From: Nitrospirota bacterium
GTDB taxonomy: Bacteria; Nitrospirota; Thermodesulfovibrionia; UBA6902
DNA: 37,989 nt
NCBI GenBank assembly: GCA_011040095.1
Contig: DRDE01000038.1
Span: forward strand, 1 to 37,989
Direction: 5' to 3'
Part shown: positions 9,901 through 17,982 of the stretch, in pieces
Numbering within the stretch: the stretch's first letter is position 1
Layout: each line of letters begins with the position of its first letter
Made by a program: the position numbers and the translations under genes
Notes under the pieces: model-generated
Database searches by the model: none
Seen by the model: only the letters and a program-made list of their open reading frames with translations
What the model was told of the DNA's origin: nothing

Positions 9901-10664
9901 TAATTGTCAGCTATACCCACGGGCTTGAAGTTGATGAAGTAATTTCAATGAGAAGAGGTGGATCGAGTTACTTTTACTTAAAAGATGCATTAGGAAGTAT
10001 TGCTGCGCTTATTGATAATACTGAATCAACAGTTAATACATATGAGTATGATGCTTTCGGAAATGTTATTACTCAAACCGGGACTGCTATTAATCCATAT
10101 GGATATACTGGCAGAAGATTTGATACTGAATCAGGGTTGATGTATTATAGGGCAAGATACTATTATGCAAGTATTGGTAGATTTATTAGTGCTGATCCTA
10201 TTGGTTTTATAGGGGGAATAAATTTTCATGTTTATGTTCTTAATAACCCGATAAACAATTCTGACCCAGAAGGGTTGAAAGTTCAAGTATGCTGTAGGTT
10301 ACTTCATGGATGGTTAGGTACTATACTACGACAACGTCATTGTTATATTAAAACCGATAAAAAAAATTACGCATTATTTCCTAAAAAAAATAAACAAGGG
10401 AAGCTCATAGGTGTACCCACAGATAACTCTCCTGATCCAGATGGTAGACCAACTAAATGCGCTGATTGCCCACCATTGCCTGATTGTAAAACTGAAGAAT
10501 GCTTGGCAAACGCACACAAAGCCTATCCTATAGGAAAATACTTCTTTTTAGGACCAAACAGCAATACCTATGCAGGAACGTTAGCTAGAAAGTGCTGCAA
10601 GGGAGGAGTACCTAAGGGACTTGGTTCAGCTCCTGGAATAAATGATAACCCCCCTGTTCCTTAA
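6933..10664 (+). CDS. Secreted RHS/YD-repeat protein with RHS core domain and a variable C-terminal tip (candidate toxin)
   Basis: Signal peptide (RINIALFLILLVTLFLPNNSFS); many YDxxGNxTxxTDxxGN repeats; RHS core GYTGRRFDTESGLMYYRARYYYASIGRFISADPIGFIGG..NNPINNSDPEGL, followed by a ~125-aa Cys-rich tip (HCYIK...GPNSNTYAGTLARKCC). Confidence 0.9.
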   Translation: MRCNKYVKRINIALFLILLVTLFLPNNSFSYNKSWDQGHKVVETSPGSGLWGRWDYDGKWVGTYTSKECCELLCKICPVYANTGRLQKTYTDLTVPGVGPALNITRTYNSQEWASGLLGYGWTFNLGRRLIIGRSNAGDKIIGVLLETGEKNFYKEHTDNTLERLTDYGATYKLIKNADNTYTIKNIDGTRYELRKDGKIAKVIDKNNNELVFTYNAVGCLTRITNASGNYVDLVLGPNGKIANISDNLGRTISYGYDDNGNLTSVTDPMGNITQYVYDSDNLLTQIIDARGNTVETVSYDNNQPPRVSTFTEKGETYTVAYYNGYTVKTDSSGNAWTYYYNDVGVITKVIDPLGNVKELSLNKITATSKDWEEDLNGNRTTYTYDVDGNIASKTDPLGNTWTYTYVAGTDWLLTETDPMGHVTKYEYDSNGNIVKITRDYGGPLENATTYTYNSAGNRTSMTDSLGNVTLYAYDSDGNLTQVTDALGNVTTYTYDSFGNKLTETDPLGNTTTYTYDLLNRLTSVTDALGNSTTITYDPNGNIQSLTDAAGNTTSHTYDAYNRLIQTTDPLGNVTQFTYDSQGNKTSIVDANGNTTSFSYNVLNRLVSETNALGNTTSYTYDANGNRTAITDANGNTTTFTYDALNRLIKTTYPDGTFETFSYNADGNLIARTDRNGNTINSTYDSLHRLTVKTYPDATTTNFTYDTNGNILTASNSDVSYAFTYDALNRVTRVTNVSLGKSVSYSYICCGLKSSMTNPEGGVTTYTYDALKRLTSLTNPQGETTSYTYDNLSRTVRKDLANGSYTIYNYDAVSRLVSLINKTSANSVISSYSYTYDNTSNRTSMTTLSGKHNYTYDKIYELLQATHPTSSTETYTYDPVYNRLTSDSYPSWTYDSNNRLTSFNGTSFTYDANGNTISKTDTSGVTTYQYDYENKLVRIDYPDGTYSEYRYDPFGDRIKKDVNGTVTWFVYDLMKELPDMLAEYDGGNSLIVSYTHGLEVDEVISMRRGGSSYFYLKDALGSIAALIDNTESTVNTYEYDAFGNVITQTGTAINPYGYTGRRFDTESGLMYYRARYYYASIGRFISADPIGFIGGINFHVYVLNNPINNSDPEGLKVQVCCRLLHGWLGTILRQRHCYIKTDKKNYALFPKKNKQGKLIGVPTDNSPDPDGRPTKCADCPPLPDCKTEECLANAHKAYPIGKYFFLGPNSNTYAGTLARKCCKGGVPKGLGSAPGINDNPPVP

Positions 10665-10744
10665 TCTGGGGAAGTTTAAAGAGATGGTTGAAATTGGTAA
10701 AATGTATAATATTATAAAGAGAATAAATTGTACGAGGTCAGTTT

Positions 10745-11644
10745 ATGCAGAGGCGAAATACATTATTCCCAATGGCTATTATAAGTATTTCATCATTTTT
10801 CTTGGTAGCCATGGGTCAGTTGCAAGTTAATGGTTTTACCGATTTAAAACAAAGCAAGTTTCTATTTTGTGATTCACAAGAAATAGCAGTTGGCTTCTTT
10901 AAAAAAAATAAATTAGAGCTTAATCCTTTAAATCTAAGTTTGAAAATCGAAGATATACATAATTGTTCATACTCAAAAGAAAAAAAATTGATCATTGCTG
11001 CTGTCAGCAATAGACAATTTGCGCAACACGAAATATTGTTTATAAACCCAAATAATGGTTTAGTTAATGTCTTAATGAAGCAAGAGATCATTTATCATGT
11101 TTCAATTTCGAATTCAGGAGAAAACATTGTCTTCACAGCACCTCCTACTAAAGGTGATAATGGTGTAAGTTTATATTTATACGATCTGGAAAAGGGATTG
11201 ATACATTTGCTTGTAGCGGATGAAGTACATAGATTAAGTATTCCATCTTGGAGCATAGATGGAAAAAAAATTGTTTATCATGATATCCATAATCAAATAA
11301 TATGTGTTAATTTTTCCACAGGAGAGAAAAGAGAGATTTTTACTACTGGAGAATTTCCAGTTTTTTCGCCTTTCAATGCAAATCAGATTGCATATATAAA
11401 AGATGGTAGAATTTATATATGGGACTTTATGACTAAAGCCAGCAAAGAAATATTTCGTAGTAATTGGTTCTGGCAATCAGAACCCTTTGGGCGATTAAGT
11501 TGGTCAATTAACGGAAAATACATTATCTTTTGTAGAGCAACTGGTCTAACCGGATATAAAAAAACCTTTTATGCTGTTAATGTTAAAGATAAAAAGGTAA
11601 TGAAAATTTATGAAGGGTATATTAAGGAATTGCAATTCATGTGA
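10745..11644 (+). CDS. Exported TolB/WD40-like beta-propeller protein directly downstream of the RHS gene
   Basis: Hydrophobic N-terminus; blade motifs SWSIDGKKIVYHDI, FSPFNANQIAYIKDGRIYIWDF, LSWSINGKYIIFCRA. Confidence 0.6.
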   Translation: MQRRNTLFPMAIISISSFFLVAMGQLQVNGFTDLKQSKFLFCDSQEIAVGFFKKNKLELNPLNLSLKIEDIHNCSYSKEKKLIIAAVSNRQFAQHEILFINPNNGLVNVLMKQEIIYHVSISNSGENIVFTAPPTKGDNGVSLYLYDLEKGLIHLLVADEVHRLSIPSWSIDGKKIVYHDIHNQIICVNFSTGEKREIFTTGEFPVFSPFNANQIAYIKDGRIYIWDFMTKASKEIFRSNWFWQSEPFGRLSWSINGKYIIFCRATGLTGYKKTFYAVNVKDKKVMKIYEGYIKELQFM

Positions 11645-11864
11645 GGATAGAGAGACAAGAGTCATAATCCTATCTTCGTGCCGGGCATCTTATAAAGGGG
11701 GCTACTGACAGGGAGCTCAATATTTCCTTACTATAAAGTAAGGGATATGGGGTCAAATCTTTACTATAAACAAAAGCTGTATATTCCCTTAATGAGAGAA
11801 CATTTGACATTTCATATAATAATACAGAAGAGCTTAAGTTAGATTTTAGAATCAGGAGTCAAGA

Positions 11865-12275
11865 TTAAATGAGCTTCAGGCATTTTTTAGCAGTTAAAAC
11901 TTTAAAGGGTAAATCTGAATGGTGGTTGAGAAAGTGCCGGTTTTCGGAGATGAGGGCATCTGCCCCAACCCATTCGGGATATGCTGCAATAAAAGCATCT
12001 GCAGGTTTAAGACCTCTGGCTTCGTATTTAGCCGCTGTTTCGAAAGGAACTACAATGTCTTCGTCAATTGTGGTTAGGGTATTTATTACTTTAATAAATG
12101 TAGCAAAATCTTCAGGCGAGAGATGGCTGCGAACTTCTTCAACAATTCTGCGGGAGATACGAAGGGTATGCAATTTGTGTTTATCAACGATTTCAAGGAT
12201 TATTTTTTTACATGCAGGAACTTTTACAAGTCCAAAACCGAATATATATACATTTGAATCAATGACGAGCAGCAA
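11865..12275 (-). CDS. PIN-domain toxin (VapC-like); start taken at TTG (LLVIDSNVY...), the ORF track begins at 12320
   Basis: PIN pattern: VIDSNVYIFG ... SRRIVEEV ... LKPADAFIAAYPEWVGADALISENRHF. The partner small ORF is immediately upstream and overlaps. Confidence 0.7.
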   Translation of the reverse strand: MLLVIDSNVYIFGFGLVKVPACKKIILEIVDKHKLHTLRISRRIVEEVRSHLSPEDFATFIKVINTLTTIDEDIVVPFETAAKYEARGLKPADAFIAAYPEWVGADALISENRHFLNHHSDLPFKVLTAKKCLKLI

Positions 12276-12426
12276 ACTTTTCCTCCCAGAGTTTCTCCCT
12301 GACTTTGCGTATTGCTTCAATAGCTTCTTCCTTGGTCATTCCTGCAAGCGGATTGCGTTTTTTAGATACACTTTTGCAAAGCTCGTCCCACAGTCTTTTA
12401 GCTTCTTTTACGTTTTTATTTTTCAT
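12259..12426 (-). CDS. Small putative antitoxin (55 aa) upstream of and overlapping the PIN toxin; not in the supplied ORF track
   Basis: Hand translation: MKNKNVKEAKRLWDELCKSVSKKRNPLAGMTKEEAIEAIRKVREKLWEEKFAARH*; overlaps the PIN gene start in another frame. Confidence 0.6.
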   Translation of the reverse strand: MKNKNVKEAKRLWDELCKSVSKKRNPLAGMTKEEAIEAIRKVREKLWEEKFAARH

Positions 12427-12432
12427 GATTTA

Positions 12433-12501
12433 TCACCTCTTAAAACCAGCTTTTCTGAATGCCCTGACAGCTCTCTCCGCAGAGACATCAGTAAAGAGCA
12501 T
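12433..12501 (-). pseudogene. HicA-like toxin N-terminal remnant (22 codons)
   Basis: MLFTDVSAERAVRAFRKAGFKR* resembles the HicA N-terminus (..SGREVVRALEKAGFE..), then stops. Confidence 0.45.
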
Positions 12502-12502
12502 T

Positions 12503-12610
12503 CTAAGCAGGAACCTCTACTTCATAAACAGCGGCATCCTTTGTCTCTTCAGCTATCATATGGAGGTATGTCTTAATGGCATCTTTAATGTTATCGATGG
12601 CTTCTTCTCT
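12503..12610 (-). pseudogene. HicB-like antitoxin C-terminal remnant
   Basis: Hand translation EEAIDNIKDAIKTYLHMIAEETKDAAVYEVEVPA*, like the HicB 'EAIENIKEAI..YLE' segment; no upstream coding continuation recognised. Confidence 0.5.
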
Positions 12611-12749
12611 TAAATATAAAATTAAGACTTATTTAATCCTATTCTATGGTCAATTCCTAAAAGAAGTCAAGCACAATAAAAATGAAAGAGGGAATGGGCT
12701 CAGGCTTGAAAATTGACATTTAATCGAAAAAAAGAAGTGAACTAACTTT

Positions 12750-13382
12750 TTGAATTCAGCAATGGAAAATAAAAATAAGGAAAAAGCAATTGAATATGAA
12801 AGCGGGCTTGTAAAATCATTTGATTTTGTACTGAGGGAGGCGGAGGAATTGTATGAGGGACACGGGCGGCTTAGAGAGACATTTGAACGCCTTGCAAGAT
12901 GCCTGGAATATGTAGGCGTTTCTTATAGTCTTGTTGGTGGTTATGCCCTTATTCTTCACGGTGTGCGGCGCTTTACTGAGGATATAGACCTGTTAGTTTC
13001 AAATGAAGGATTGGCTAAAATCCATAAAGAACTTATCGGGAAAGGTTATATCAGGGTTGCGCCGGAAAGTCGTAATCTCAGGGACGCTGAGACCGGTGTA
13101 CAGATTGAATTTTTAGTAACAGGACAATTCCCTGGAGACGGGAAGCCTAAGCCGGTCGCCTTTCCTGACCCGCGGGCTGTAATGGAAAAGCATGAAGGGA
13201 TCAAGGTTGTAAACCTCAAATCATTAATCGAACTCAAGCTGGCTTCGGGGATGACCTCAAAAGAGCGATTACAGGATTTAGCTGATGTGCAACGGCTAAT
13301 AAAGGTACATCATTTGACTACCACCTTTGCTCAGAAACTGCATCCATATGTCCGGGATAAGTTTTTAGAATTGTTGTCATAA
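12750..13382 (+). CDS. Nucleotidyltransferase-fold protein (MNT/AbiEii-like)
   Basis: YSLVGGYALILHGVRRFTEDIDLLV: GG..hG..R.T.DIDL nucleotidyltransferase signature. Confidence 0.7.
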   Translation: MNSAMENKNKEKAIEYESGLVKSFDFVLREAEELYEGHGRLRETFERLARCLEYVGVSYSLVGGYALILHGVRRFTEDIDLLVSNEGLAKIHKELIGKGYIRVAPESRNLRDAETGVQIEFLVTGQFPGDGKPKPVAFPDPRAVMEKHEGIKVVNLKSLIELKLASGMTSKERLQDLADVQRLIKVHHLTTTFAQKLHPYVRDKFLELLS

Positions 13383-13428
13383 ATGGAAGCAATGGTGGTC
13401 ATGAATATTGAAATTGAAGAAGGGTAAA

Positions 13429-13563
13429 GTGAAGATAAATTCTGCCACGGCTGATGTAAAAGAACTGGAGGGAATACTTCACAAGCCCGGTAGAAAGGTG
13501 GTTTCTATTGTAAAAATGAAACAGGCTGTTAAAAAACGTTTTAGAAAAAGGGGTCTATTATGT
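13429..13563 (+). pseudogene. Truncated AbrB/MazE-like antitoxin C-terminal tail
   Basis: Hand translation VKINSATADVKELEGILHKPGRKVVSIVKMKQAVKKRFRKRG resembles the post-AbrB tail ADVxxLKGxLxKPxKxVSIEEM..A; no AbrB domain upstream. Confidence 0.4.
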
Positions 13564-14027
13564 TAATTATGAAAAAAATTAAAATGGATTTTTTGATGAG
13601 CGTCTTGTTTTTTCTAATCATTTCAGGGATTACCTTTAACCCTTCAATTTCTTCCGCCGAGATGACAGTAGACTCCTATTGCCAGCTCACCATTGAAAGT
13701 ATGCAGCAGGATATTTCTAATTATCAGGAATTGATTGCACTTGTTAATCAATATAGTAATGATCCGGAGACATTGGCTCAACAGGAAGAGATAAAGAGAA
13801 CGGAATTTGATGAGGATAGGGATACCCTTTACTCTTCATATGGAACAACTGCTGACGAATATGTTCTCTATATGGGAAAAAATGGAAAAGCAGTTAATGA
13901 ATATCTTGAAGCAAATACGGATGTAAAACAGCAAATTGATGACCTGTCTGCTCAGGTCAATTCACTGATGGAAGAATACGAGACTTTGAAAGAGGGTGTA
14001 ATAAATCCTGAGCCGCCGTTACCCTAA
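13560..14027 (+). CDS. Hypothetical exported protein, helical/coiled-coil
   Basis: Signal peptide then a Glu/Gln-rich helical sequence; no family recognised. Confidence 0.55.
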   Translation: MLIMKKIKMDFLMSVLFFLIISGITFNPSISSAEMTVDSYCQLTIESMQQDISNYQELIALVNQYSNDPETLAQQEEIKRTEFDEDRDTLYSSYGTTADEYVLYMGKNGKAVNEYLEANTDVKQQIDDLSAQVNSLMEEYETLKEGVINPEPPLP

Positions 14028-14137
14028 ATCCAATCCACGAAGGGCGCTAAGATTCGCGAAGTGGTAAGTTGAAATAAACAAACTTATTTGTATCATGAGA
14101 ATTGCATTTTTTAAAGTACTTATGAAAAATAACATCA

Positions 14138-14461
14138 ATGACTATAGATATCTTAGAGTTCATAAAATCATGTATTAAACGTCGCAGAATATACTGGACA
14201 TATCATGTTAATGTGAGATTGAAGGGACGATCAATCTCCCGTGAACTTGTATTGGCATCCGTGGACTCCTATGAAATAATTGAGGAATATCCTGAAGATA
14301 AATATTTACCAAGTTATCTGATTTATGCAGAATATAAAGAAGAGATTATTCACATTCTTATTGCCGCAGATCAAGAGAATGATAATATAAGGATCATTAC
14401 TGCTTACAGACCTTCACTGGATAAATGGAAGAGTGATTTTAAGACAAGGAGAATACAATGA
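14138..14461 (+). CDS. DUF4258 domain-containing protein (candidate toxin of a DUF4258/YgiT pair)
   Basis: IYWTYHVNVRLKGRSISRELVLASVDSYEIIEEYPEDKYLPSYLIYAEYKEEIIHILIAAD..RIITAYRPSLDKW is typical of DUF4258. Confidence 0.75.
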   Translation: MTIDILEFIKSCIKRRRIYWTYHVNVRLKGRSISRELVLASVDSYEIIEEYPEDKYLPSYLIYAEYKEEIIHILIAADQENDNIRIITAYRPSLDKWKSDFKTRRIQ

Positions 14462-14679
14462 ACTGTCATAACTGTGGTGGACAATTAGAGAAGGTTGCTA
14501 CTGATTTACCCTTTAAAATTAAAAGTGACTCCATTGTTATTATCAAAAAATTGCCTGTCCAGCAATGTCAAAATTGTAATGAGTATTTAATTGAAGACTC
14601 AGTGATGGAGAAAGTAGACAATATTTTGAACAAAGTTGATAAAACCGCTGAGCTTGAAATTCTCAGTTACGCTGTATAA
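14458..14679 (+). CDS. YgiT-type zinc-finger protein (MqsA-like antitoxin N-domain)
   Basis: CxxC..CxxC (CHNCGG...CQNCNEYL) with IKKLPVQQC; ATGA overlap with the upstream gene. Confidence 0.75.
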   Translation: MNCHNCGGQLEKVATDLPFKIKSDSIVIIKKLPVQQCQNCNEYLIEDSVMEKVDNILNKVDKTAELEILSYAV

Positions 14680-14826
14680 GAGTTGCTGACAGTAACAGAT
14701 TTGTAATAAATCTTTCTTTTAAATTATACAGAAAAATCTGCGATCAACGAAGATCACGAAAGTTCACGAGGAAATATATGTTAGTGCATATTCGTGTCTT
14801 TCGTGGATATATTATTCTTTATAAAT

Positions 14827-15717
14827 ATGACGAAAATTATAAAGCTAATTTTATGTCTTGTGCTTATTCTTGCAGGCAATGTATATGCTGATGTATCTCA
14901 ATCAAGATTGGTATTTGTGGCTAATGTCGATGGAAATTGGGATATCTATTCCGTTGATGAAGATGGCGGCAATGTAGTCCGCCTGACATCCACTCCTTAT
15001 GATGAAAAAGACCCTGCATGGTCTTATGACAGAAAGAAAATAGTCTATGCAACAAGCGACGGTCAGTTGAATATTCTTGATATTAATACTAAAAAGTCCG
15101 GGCAGATTGCTGTTGATGAAAAAAAGACTGCCAAATTTTCTCCTTCCTTTTCACCTGATGGCAAAAACATATCATTTGTACAATTTAAATCAGGAAGCGG
15201 GGATGATACCGACCTGATAATATTCAATCTTGAAACAAAACAGAATAGAAGGGTGATTGATCAGCCTGGAGCGCAAATGTGGCCTGCATGGTCGCCTGAT
15301 GGCAGACGCCTGGTTTATACCAGTGTTCACTGTTTATCTGATTGCGGTAGAATTATCCAGGAACTCTGGATAACTGATCCAACAGGAGATTATGCCCGAC
15401 AACTTATAATGACCGGTTCGCTTTCCCAGCAACCTGCATGGTCGCCTGATGGCAATCAAATAGCCTTTTCTTCGGATAAGAGCGGTAATTTTGATATATG
15501 GATATTGTCTTTGAAAGATTGGAAATCGGAACAAATCACCATGGACGAAAATCTTGATGTAAGCCCTGCGTGGTCACCGGACGGGAACAAGCTTGCTTTT
15601 ATTTCCAACAGGACGGGGACCATGGAGATATGGATTAAAGACTTGAACAGTGCTGAACTGAGAAGATTAACGCCTTTTGGTAATAAGAATATTGAATGCA
15701 AGGACATTGCCTGGTAG
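14827..15717 (+). CDS. TolB-like beta-propeller exported protein
   Basis: Likely start MTKIIKLILCLVLILAGNVYA (ORF track starts at 14794); PD40 blades PAWSPDGRRLVYTS, PAWSPDGNQIAFSSDKSGNFDIW, PAWSPDGNKLAFISNRTG. Confidence 0.8.
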   Translation: MTKIIKLILCLVLILAGNVYADVSQSRLVFVANVDGNWDIYSVDEDGGNVVRLTSTPYDEKDPAWSYDRKKIVYATSDGQLNILDINTKKSGQIAVDEKKTAKFSPSFSPDGKNISFVQFKSGSGDDTDLIIFNLETKQNRRVIDQPGAQMWPAWSPDGRRLVYTSVHCLSDCGRIIQELWITDPTGDYARQLIMTGSLSQQPAWSPDGNQIAFSSDKSGNFDIWILSLKDWKSEQITMDENLDVSPAWSPDGNKLAFISNRTGTMEIWIKDLNSAELRRLTPFGNKNIECKDIAW

Positions 15718-15728
15718 ATGATAAATCA

Positions 15729-15745
15729 TCCCCTTAGCAAGGGGA
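15729..15745. terminator. Short hairpin TCCCCTT-AGC-AAGGGGA downstream of the TolB-like gene
   Basis: Perfect 7-bp inverted repeat with a 3-nt loop; no strong T-tract, so terminator status is uncertain. Confidence 0.35.
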
Positions 15746-15781
15746 CATTAGGAATTGATTGATTTTATAAAAGGAGAAATT

Positions 15782-16984
15782 ATGAAGAAATGTATTTCTG
15801 TCTTGATTTTATTTCTAATCTATTCATGTGCTGTACAATCTGCCGTTAAAAATGATGCTCCTATTTCGCCGAAACCGGAGCTTCTTTCAGAAATACCTGC
15901 TCGAACATCGGAAGAATCAGCATTATCGCCTATTGCAGATATAAAACCACTGTATGGAAAACTGTTGTCAAATATTAAAATCTCCAAAACATCTTTTAAC
16001 CCCCAATATGGCCAAAGAGTAGATATATCTTTCCATCTCTCAAAACCTGCCAAGGTGACTACGCACGTTTATGACCCTGACTGGGAACTGGTTAAAACTA
16101 TTGTTGATGATAAAAACCTTGTTCAAGGTGAACAAATAGTTTCCTGGAATGGAAAGGATATGGATGGCAATGTTATGCCGGATGAGGCTTATTTTTGCAC
16201 CATTACTGCTGAAGATAAAACAGGGACAAAAGAAATCTATGATCCGACTACGTTTACAGGTGGAATTGAGCATGATATAACATCAGCAGACATTAGTCCG
16301 GAAAATGGAACTTTAATATATAAGATGCCGGAAATGGGAAGGGTTCTTATTCGTACAGGGATTGAAGGCGGCCCTTTGTTGAATACCGTCGTTGATTGGA
16401 AGCCCAGGATAAAAGGCATGGTGACCGAGTACTGGAACGGCAAGGATAAGGACAATCTCGTTGATCTCTATAATCATCCCAAATTCAAGATGCTTATTAC
16501 CTACTTTTCCTTACCCGATAATTCAGTTATATCCTATGGAAATAAGAGAATAGAGTATAGAGACTATAAAAGATCCCTTATTGTCCAAAGACCGGCTAAG
16601 AAGAAACGGGCAAGCCCGGCATCAAAAACCTCTCAACACTATCGTCTTTCCAGAACAGTGGATTATTCACCGGATGTGAAGATAGACTTCATAAACACTC
16701 AGGGAACAGATAGTGATGGCACCACCATTATCCTCAAAGGAAAAACCATTGTTAAGGTTGAGTTGGATGAGCAGGACAAGGTGATTTTTCAAAACCAGCA
16801 ATTTGAGATCGTTTTCTTCCTTGACAATGAGTTCTATGCTGAGGATGAAGCCGGATATACGCCATTTAACTGGGTTTGGGATCTCTCAAACGTGGAGGAA
16901 GGTGAACATTTGCTCACTGTAAATCTGTCCAGTTTTAAAGATCAGATCGGCATACTGAGTCGTAAGGTGCGGGTAGTCAAATGA
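15782..16984 (+). CDS. Lipoprotein with FlgD Ig-like domains
   Basis: MKKCISVLILFLIYSC lipobox; THVYDPDWELVKTIVDDKNLVQGEQIVSWNGKDMDGNVMPDEAYFCTITA is FlgD-Ig-like. Confidence 0.7.
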   Translation: MKKCISVLILFLIYSCAVQSAVKNDAPISPKPELLSEIPARTSEESALSPIADIKPLYGKLLSNIKISKTSFNPQYGQRVDISFHLSKPAKVTTHVYDPDWELVKTIVDDKNLVQGEQIVSWNGKDMDGNVMPDEAYFCTITAEDKTGTKEIYDPTTFTGGIEHDITSADISPENGTLIYKMPEMGRVLIRTGIEGGPLLNTVVDWKPRIKGMVTEYWNGKDKDNLVDLYNHPKFKMLITYFSLPDNSVISYGNKRIEYRDYKRSLIVQRPAKKKRASPASKTSQHYRLSRTVDYSPDVKIDFINTQGTDSDGTTIILKGKTIVKVELDEQDKVIFQNQQFEIVFFLDNEFYAEDEAGYTPFNWVWDLSNVEEGEHLLTVNLSSFKDQIGILSRKVRVVK

Positions 16985-17778
16985 GTCAAATGATAAATCC
17001 ACTAAAGAAGACCCTGAAGGCGCAGAGAAACGCCAGGGTTCTTTTATTATATTCGTGCCCTTGGCGTCCTTCATGGCTGATAATTGTTTTACTGTTCCTG
17101 TCCTCATGCTCAACAGTCAGGTCTGTGTCCGAACAACCGGTTATCACTCCCAAACCTGCGCTTGCATTTGAAGAACAGGTCTATGACTTTGGTATTGCCG
17201 GACCGGAACAGAAGATAAAGCATGCATTTAAATTTATAAATACCGGTTCTGAGCCTTTAAAAATTATAAAATTAAGTCCAAGCTGCGGGTGTACGGCTGC
17301 CCTTTCTTCAGAGGATGAAGTGCCGCCCGGAGGGAGTGGAGAGATACAGGCTATTCTTGAGACCAGAAAATATGCTGGCAGGCAGGAAGCCAGTATTGTA
17401 GTACATTCTAATGACCCGCTCAGGCCGGAAACCGTTCTCACCCTAAAGGGTAATATAAGGAAAGGATTAGCTGTGGTTCCTCAGGGGGTCAGTTTCGGCA
17501 ATATTCAAAAAGGAGAAACTGCTGCTGCTCAGGTGCGCATGCTGCAATTATCTAAAGACCCTTTGGTGTTAGAAAAAATTGAGGCTAATGACAAATTCCT
17601 GACTGTGGAAACTTCAAAATTCAGTGAGGAAAACAGCAGAGGTATCAATATTGATATAATGCTGAAACCCGACATTCCTGCAGGAATGTTCAGCGAGGTT
17701 ATAACGCTTCATACAAACCTGAAAAAATATCAGCGGATAGATGTCCCTGTCATAGCAAATATTCTTGAAAATGATTAA
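16981..17778 (+). CDS. DUF1573 (ASH/HYDIN-type) lipoprotein
   Basis: YDFGIAGPEQKIKHAFKFINTGSEPLKIIKLSPSCGCTAA..EVPPGGSGEIQAILET is the DUF1573 signature; LFLSSC lipobox; ATGA overlap with the upstream gene. Confidence 0.8.
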   Translation: MSQMINPLKKTLKAQRNARVLLLYSCPWRPSWLIIVLLFLSSCSTVRSVSEQPVITPKPALAFEEQVYDFGIAGPEQKIKHAFKFINTGSEPLKIIKLSPSCGCTAALSSEDEVPPGGSGEIQAILETRKYAGRQEASIVVHSNDPLRPETVLTLKGNIRKGLAVVPQGVSFGNIQKGETAAAQVRMLQLSKDPLVLEKIEANDKFLTVETSKFSEENSRGINIDIMLKPDIPAGMFSEVITLHTNLKKYQRIDVPVIANILEND

Positions 17779-17982
17779 CATAAGAATCCGGTAAGGTAAG
17801 CAGCGCCAGGATGAGGGTGATGGTGCAAAATTAGCATAGTTTTCTGAAAATAAATAGTTGTTCCATCCTGTCATTGATGTTGAACTAATACATTATCAGT
17901 TCCCATGATATAATATTCTCACAATCTTTGTAAAATCAGGGCTTGGAGGTATAAGTAAAAGTCAAAATTTGGAGGAGGGTAA

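Noticed and set aside
11700-11830. GGGGTCAAATCTTT ... ACATTTGACAT sequence as a RAYT/IS200-type element end
   Set aside because: Reminiscent of sequences near REP-associated transposases, but no paired terminus or transposase could be identified.
11869-12613. Plus-strand ORFs 11869..12576 and 12305..12613
   Set aside because: Antisense to the PIN toxin, its small partner and hic relics on the minus strand.
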